64,000 nucleotides of DNA from Nosema muscidifuracis. Taxonomy: Eukaryota > Microsporidia > Nosematidae. A program made the position numbers and the translations under genes. Shown piece by piece: positions 59,787 through 64,000 of this stretch (the first letter of the stretch is position 1; every line of letters starts with the position of its first letter). The notes beneath the pieces were generated by a model, which saw only the letters and a program-made list of their open reading frames with translations, did no database searches and was not told where the DNA came from. Where the stretch lies: positions 1 to 64,000 of the forward strand of contig JAIOKI010000018.1 of NCBI GenBank assembly GCA_028335825.1, read 5' to 3'.

Positions 59787-61106
59787 CTATTTGTTCATAA
59801 TATTTTTATAAAATTCTTTTCTAATAAACATTTTGAATCCATTTACTATTTCTCTACCTAATCTTACATCATATCCGTACACAAGTATTTTATTATCTTC
59901 ATATTTATCAATTATTAATATATATTCATATTTAGAATATCTTTCTCTCATATATATCTCTATAATATTGTAGACAAACTCTATGTACGAACTTAAATTA
60001 TCTATTTTCTCTTTTGTAATCTTAAAAATTAACAAATTCTGTATTTTTGATACGTTAGATAATGATTCTTTAATAATTGTCATAGTATTTTTTAGGAAAT
60101 CAATATGCTTCTCTAATACGTTAAACTTAATTTTATCAAGTAGAAGATATGCTTTAACACTCTTATTCTTAAAAATATAATAGCACATCAGAAAATAACA
60201 ATCCAATGCTGACATTTTTAAGGTATGTCCCATCTTTCTTATAAACATTCTAGATTTTTCTATATTTTTTTGTATATACTTTCTACTACAGTGATCTAAA
60301 TTATTAAAATTTTCATTAGCTTTTACTAGACTAATACCTTTCTTAGCTAGATATCCTTTAATTTTTGCATCTTCCAGATCTTTTCGTTTCTTATAAGTTA
60401 ATTTATATTTTGATATAAAAAATATATCATTTTTTAGACTTTGAAATATATTTGAATATTTTAGTAAAGGAATTACAATACTATTCTCAAAAAATATACC
60501 ATCTCTATCTAATGTACTTAAGTTTCTAACTTCTATACATATTGAATTAAATAAATTTGTACATTCTGTACATAATAAATTACTAGGTTTAAAATCTTCA
60601 TCTTCATCAGAATCTTCATTTTGTTCTTTGACATTTTCTTTGTACAAATACACTTTATAGAAAGTAAAACCTACAATAATAGCCCATAACGTATTTTCTT
60701 CTAAGGAATTAAAATATTTAATTAATTTGTACATACAAATTAGTGAATCCATTTTATTATGTGAACATGTACATACACTTGTACCGTAGAATATTCTAAA
60801 CTCATTATTTATTAATCTATTATGTACATCGTTTAATATATAATTATTTTGTACATTTGGTTCATTTTCTTTGTCATCAGTATCAGAATATTCGCTTATA
60901 TAAAAATATTCAGATGTCAACTCTAAATCAGTCTCTGATAAAGTATCTATAAATATGATCTCATGTTTGATAACTTCTTTTACAAGAACAGTTGTAAATA
61001 ATTTTAAAGAGCAAAGCGATATTATGTCATTATGTACAAATACTCTCAATGATTGAAGATTCTTAAGATACTTGAGAAACTTTTGAGGGTTTTCTGTTTT
61101 AAACAT
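59787..61106 (-). CDS. CDC45: DNA replication factor CDC45
   Basis: CDC45 is part of the CMG helicase (CDC45-MCM-GINS) that unwinds DNA at replication forks. Family features in order: an N-terminal VFVHNDIISLCSLKLF stretch (residues about 22-37), equivalent to the DHH-type nucleotide-fold start; FIDTLSETD; an acidic patch (about 70-85); LWAIIVGFTFYKV (about 140-152), matching the conserved LWxAIVGLT; a second acidic stretch (DSDEDEDF, about 163-170); and a KGYLAKKGISLVKA segment (about 246-259), matching the conserved FLAxMGLPLxQ region. A C-terminal GYDVRLGREIVNGF closes the protein. At 439 residues it is shorter than human CDC45 (566), mainly by loss of loops. The ATG at 61106 lies 3 bases after a GGGG run on its own strand. 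Confidence 0.82.
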   Translation of the reverse strand: MFKTENPQKFLKYLKNLQSLRVFVHNDIISLCSLKLFTTVLVKEVIKHEIIFIDTLSETDLELTSEYFYISEYSDTDDKENEPNVQNNYILNDVHNRLINNEFRIFYGTSVCTCSHNKMDSLICMYKLIKYFNSLEENTLWAIIVGFTFYKVYLYKENVKEQNEDSDEDEDFKPSNLLCTECTNLFNSICIEVRNLSTLDRDGIFFENSIVIPLLKYSNIFQSLKNDIFFISKYKLTYKKRKDLEDAKIKGYLAKKGISLVKANENFNNLDHCSRKYIQKNIEKSRMFIRKMGHTLKMSALDCYFLMCYYIFKNKSVKAYLLLDKIKFNVLEKHIDFLKNTMTIIKESLSNVSKIQNLLIFKITKEKIDNLSSYIEFVYNIIEIYMRERYSKYEYILIIDKYEDNKILVYGYDVRLGREIVNGFKMFIRKEFYKNIMNK

Positions 61107-61109
61107 TCA

Positions 61110-61113
61110 CCCC
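61110..61113 (-). promoter_or_regulatory. GGGG start-site motif
   Basis: GGGG on the gene strand three bases before the CDC45 ATG; this is the reverse-orientation form of the CCC motif. Confidence 0.55.
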
Positions 61114-61317
61114 TGTAAAATATAGAAAATTTTTTGTATTGATTCCCGCCAAAATACAAAAGATTTAGAATCGTAAAATAAGCCTAATTTCTTATTTTTG
61201 TAAATAAAACTTTTTTGTGGGAAGATGGTTAGTTTTAAAATTAATCGAAAAAATTATTTAGAGATATCTTTTTTATTATACTTATCTTATAATATTTTTA
61301 AATAATTATATATTATA

Positions 61318-61740
61318 AATATGATATTATATGTCTTATATTTGGCTAATAATTGGATATTTTCAATATGATATTATTATGTCTTATATTTGGCTAATGA
61401 TATTTTCAAATAATTAAAAAGATAATTATATCATATTAGATATTATATAAAAGATATTATCATATTATTTATTTTCAATAATTAGATATTATCATATTTT
61501 TTAAATTTTATATATTATTATATTTTTCCTTATCTAATAAATTTTATATATTATTATATTTTTACTTATCTTATAAATTTTTTATATTATTATAGTTTTA
61601 CTTATCTAATATTTTTTTTCAATAATTAAATATTATTATGTTTTTCCTTATCTAATAAATTTTCTATATTTTAACTTATATAATATTTTTTAAATTTTAT
61701 ATATTATTATGTTTTTCCTTATCTTATAATATTTCTAATT
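61318..61740. repeat. imperfect AT-rich tandem repeats, units of about 43 and 64 bp
   Basis: ATGTCTTATATTTGGCTAAT occurs at about 61330 and 61378, within a longer repeated block. From about 61500 a unit with TTTTCCTTATCTAATAAATT and ATATTATTAT recurs five or so times with drift. No coding capacity. Confidence 0.8.
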
Positions 61741-61821
61741 GATTTTATTAGTATTGATAGATATCTTTAATTTTTTTATTTAAATAATTATAATAAAAAA
61801 AATGCATAAACAGCAATCCAT

Positions 61822-62073
61822 ATGGCAAAGGCCACAAATAAAAAAAAACTCAAATACAAAATGATGAAAGAAAAATATAAAACTATCATACAGACACTTC
61901 TAGATTCAAGAACAAAATTATTAGATAAAATTTCAGAAATGGAGATTTATTATTTAGATAAGATTTCTTTCTATAAAAATAAGCATGATAAATTAATTAA
62001 GGAACTTGAACAAGATAATGAAAAAATTAATTTGAGATATTTAGAATTATTAAAGAAGAATATAAAAAAGTAA
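61822..62073 (+). CDS. small coiled-coil protein (83 aa)
   Basis: Not recognised. After a basic N-terminus (MAKATNKKKLKYKMMKEKY) the rest is one long helix with coiled-coil character (about residues 18-80), rich in Lys, Glu, Leu and Ile. No signal peptide or membrane segment. The regular use of Gln, Asp and Glu codons and placement among conserved core genes favour a real gene. Short coiled-coil proteins of this size occur in kinetochore and spindle complexes, but nothing ties it to one. No GGG or CCC run precedes the ATG closely; a CC dinucleotide lies three bases before it. Confidence 0.6.
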   Translation: MAKATNKKKLKYKMMKEKYKTIIQTLLDSRTKLLDKISEMEIYYLDKISFYKNKHDKLIKELEQDNEKINLRYLELLKKNIKK

Positions 62074-62154
62074 ATGTAAAAATGAAGAATTTACATTACT
62101 GAGAAAATTATAATTAACATAATGAGGAAATTATAATTAATTGAAAAAATAACA

Positions 62155-62350
62155 TTTCTAAAGATTTACTTTAACATTACTAAATATCTACTATAATTAG
62201 CAAAAGATTTATTTTAACATTACTAAAAATTTATTATAATTAATAAAAGATTTACTATAAGTACTAAAGATTAATTAGCATTAGAAAAAGATTTACTATA
62301 ATTAACAAAAGATTAACTATAATTAGCAAAAGATTAATTAAATTCTAAAG
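62155..62350. repeat. short degenerate tandem repeats
   Basis: AAAAGATTTACTATAATTA and variants (AGATTAACTATAATTAGC, AGATTTATTTTAACATTACT) recur about eight times with units of roughly 25 to 50 bases. Confidence 0.8.
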
Positions 62351-62592
62351 ATAATAAAAATAAACTCCTCTATTACTTAAAGGGGTGGAATTGATTAGAT
62401 CATGATTATTTAGATTTATGTAATAATGATATTTTTACTAACTCTAATTTTAATTAATATTTCTTGATATTTAGATATTATTAATTATTAACCCATCCAT
62501 CATTTTGTTATGATTATCCAATAAACTCCTTTTGAAAAAGGATAAGAAAAAATTATAAAATGATTTTCTAGTTAAAAAAATAAAAAAAAAGA

Positions 62593-62596
62593 GGGG
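62593..62596 (+). promoter_or_regulatory. GGGG start-site motif
   Basis: GGGG seven bases before the ATG at 62604, after a long A run. Confidence 0.55.
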
Positions 62597-62603
62597 TTAG
62601 AAA

Positions 62604-63737
62604 ATGGTAAGTGTTAACAGTGATTATAATTTACAGTTTAAAGAGGACAGTGAAGATGAATTTTTAGAAAAAGGGCAAGATGAGAATGAAGCCAATTCCT
62701 TAAAATTAAGTAAATTTGTTGAGGATGATTTTTATTCTCCTCAGAATGCTTTAGGATATAAAAATGATGATGATTTAAAATACAGGGTTGTAGGTAACAA
62801 AAAGAAAAAAGATAAAAAACGAAAAAGAAGAAATGATGAAAATAAAAAGATTTCTAATCGAAAGATTGTTAATCTACCAGCTTCACAGCCCTATACTCGA
62901 TTTATCGATGGAGAGCACAGATTATGTTTTAAATATAATACTAAAATAAGTGATGCAGTGTTAAGTTCTATGCCTAAGACAGATCTTGAAGATAATGAAT
63001 TTTGTATTAGGTTTGATATAGAAAATGTTGATATTTGTAAATTAAATGAAAAATTCAAAGCAGATAATTGTGTTTATCCAAGAGCCAATTTACCTTTTGA
63101 GATGTATGTAGGTAATAGATGGGAATATGAAACAGAATGTAATAGGCTTGCCTGGGCTTTTGTATCACTTAATCCTGTATTATTATATGGTAAAAAAGGT
63201 CTTATACAGAGAGCAGTTGATTCATATAGGAATATAAATAAACAGAATAGGAATAAGAAGATTACAAGAGATGATAAATTTCCAAGTGATTTTGATAAGA
63301 GAAAACATGCATCACTTCCTCCTTCTTCTGTTACTATTAATTGGGTAAGTAAAGGTATTAAGAAGAAATGTAAGATACAAGTAAATATTGATAATGTTAA
63401 TTATGAGAAGATTGATGAAGATTTCAAAAATAAATATTCTGTATTTATGGATGATTTTGATGACAGATCTTTTGGCTTAAGTAAGTATGAGAGTGGTAAT
63501 AAAGATAATGAATTAGCAGTTAAAATAGCATTTTTAAATGTTGAAAATATGTCATTTTGGAATGCTATTAAAGCACTTGATAAAACTACTGTACTTAAAA
63601 GAGCAATTGAAGCTTACAAAGCTAAGAAGGAAGAATATCCAAGTAGTGAAGATGATACTGATGCTTCTGACTTAGTTTCTAAAGCTTTAGAAGAAGAAAA
63701 TAGTGATGATTTAGAAATTTTTCTACTTGGTGCATAA
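62604..63737 (+). CDS. nuclear protein with conserved fungal-type domain (377 aa)
   Basis: The N-terminus (residues 1-60) is acidic, followed by a strongly basic cluster (KKKKDKKRKRR, about 66-76) that could be a nuclear localisation signal. Residues about 95-215 form a conserved domain: a CFKYNTKISDAVL-type strand region, FCIRFDIENVDICKLNEKF, then NCVYPRANLPFEMYVGNRW, YETECNRLAWAFVSLNP and GLIQRAVDSYRN. I recall this pattern from uncharacterised fungal proteins (DUF8032-like), probably nuclear regulators; the family number is from memory. A partial second copy of the fold may lie at about 240-345 (VTINWVSKG to LKRAIEAYKA): it repeats an INVDNVNYEKIDEDF-like strand and ends in RAIEAYK, like RAVDSYR. 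The C-terminus is acidic. The start is supported by a GGGG run 7 bases upstream. Confidence 0.75.
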   Translation: MVSVNSDYNLQFKEDSEDEFLEKGQDENEANSLKLSKFVEDDFYSPQNALGYKNDDDLKYRVVGNKKKKDKKRKRRNDENKKISNRKIVNLPASQPYTRFIDGEHRLCFKYNTKISDAVLSSMPKTDLEDNEFCIRFDIENVDICKLNEKFKADNCVYPRANLPFEMYVGNRWEYETECNRLAWAFVSLNPVLLYGKKGLIQRAVDSYRNINKQNRNKKITRDDKFPSDFDKRKHASLPPSSVTINWVSKGIKKKCKIQVNIDNVNYEKIDEDFKNKYSVFMDDFDDRSFGLSKYESGNKDNELAVKIAFLNVENMSFWNAIKALDKTTVLKRAIEAYKAKKEEYPSSEDDTDASDLVSKALEEENSDDLEIFLLGA

Positions 63738-63775
63738 TATATTAATTAATTATGATTAAGTAATTTATTAAATAA

Positions 63776-64000
63776 TTTTATTATTTCAATTTATTAAATG
63801 AATATTATTTTTCTAATTTAGATAGATGAACATAATTTTATATTAATTTATTATTTTAATTTATTATAAATTTTATTATTTCAATTTATTAAATGAATAT
63901 TATTTTTCTAATTTAGATAGATGAACATAATTTTATATTAATTTATTATTTTAATTTATTATAAATTTTATTATTTCAATTTATTAAATGAATATTATTA
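63776..64000. repeat. tandem repeat, 95-bp unit, 2.4 identical copies, runs off window
   Basis: A 95-bp unit containing TTATTTCAATTTATTAAATG and GATAGATGAACATAATTT starts at 63781, 63876 and 63971 with no differences visible. The array continues past the window edge. Confidence 0.93.

Noticed and set aside
1-64000. CRISPR array, tRNA, rRNA or telomere repeats
   Set aside because: No regular repeat-spacer pattern, no GGTTCGAATCC-like box with a clover-leaf, no rRNA-like GC-rich block, and no terminal short G-rich repeat were seen.

Overview
This window looks like nuclear DNA of a microsporidian, most likely of the Nosema/Vairimorpha type. The DNA is extremely AT-rich. Genes are short and lack visible introns. 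The conserved genes (LSm, ribosomal protein uL6/RPL9, RLP24, CDC45, a probable short eIF3c) are compact eukaryotic forms. Many start codons sit 3 to 12 bases after a short CCC(C) or GGG(G) run in otherwise A/T sequence, the start-site motif known from Nosema ceranae. The genus is an inference.

The window has two parts. Bases 1 to about 53,000 are a gene-poor accessory region of unrecognised, apparently lineage-specific gene families and many fossil gene copies. Family 1 has nine Cys-rich proteins of about 270 to 340 residues, each with one or two membrane segments at the C-terminus (27266-28087, 33838-34699, 36240-37229, 38923-39888, 43259-44128, 44184-45197, 46334-47350, 50506-51492, 51815-52744), plus a fossil at about 12961-13695. 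Family 2 has three predicted secreted or membrane-targeted proteins of 444 to 550 residues (7347-8972, 11194-12528, 21375-23027) and two fossils (about 17450-18065 and 31865-33270). Family 3 has two small proteins with matching signal peptides and C-terminal helices but different middles (25587-25934, 41222-41806). A separate 57-residue predicted secreted peptide lies at 42540-42713. The rest is decayed sequence, including a possible Ty3/Gypsy-like fossil near 3300-5000.

Bases 55,755 to 63,737 are a conserved core block with genes on both strands: a short eIF3c-like protein, LSm3-like, RPL9, RLP24, CDC45, a small coiled-coil protein and a nuclear-looking protein with a conserved fungal-type domain. 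From about 53 kb onward most gaps between genes hold tandem repeats with units of about 40 to 123 bp, which are not seen in the accessory part.

The accessory families appear to be evolving by duplication and decay. Intact copies, copies with one lesion (in-frame TAG in 46334-47350, frameshift in 33838-34699) and deeply eroded copies sit side by side. The same CCC/GGG start motif precedes both accessory and core genes, so the families are probably transcribed by the ordinary machinery. A role at the host interface is inference from signal peptides, membrane anchors, cysteines and rapid turnover. No tRNA, rRNA, CRISPR array or telomere repeat was recognised.
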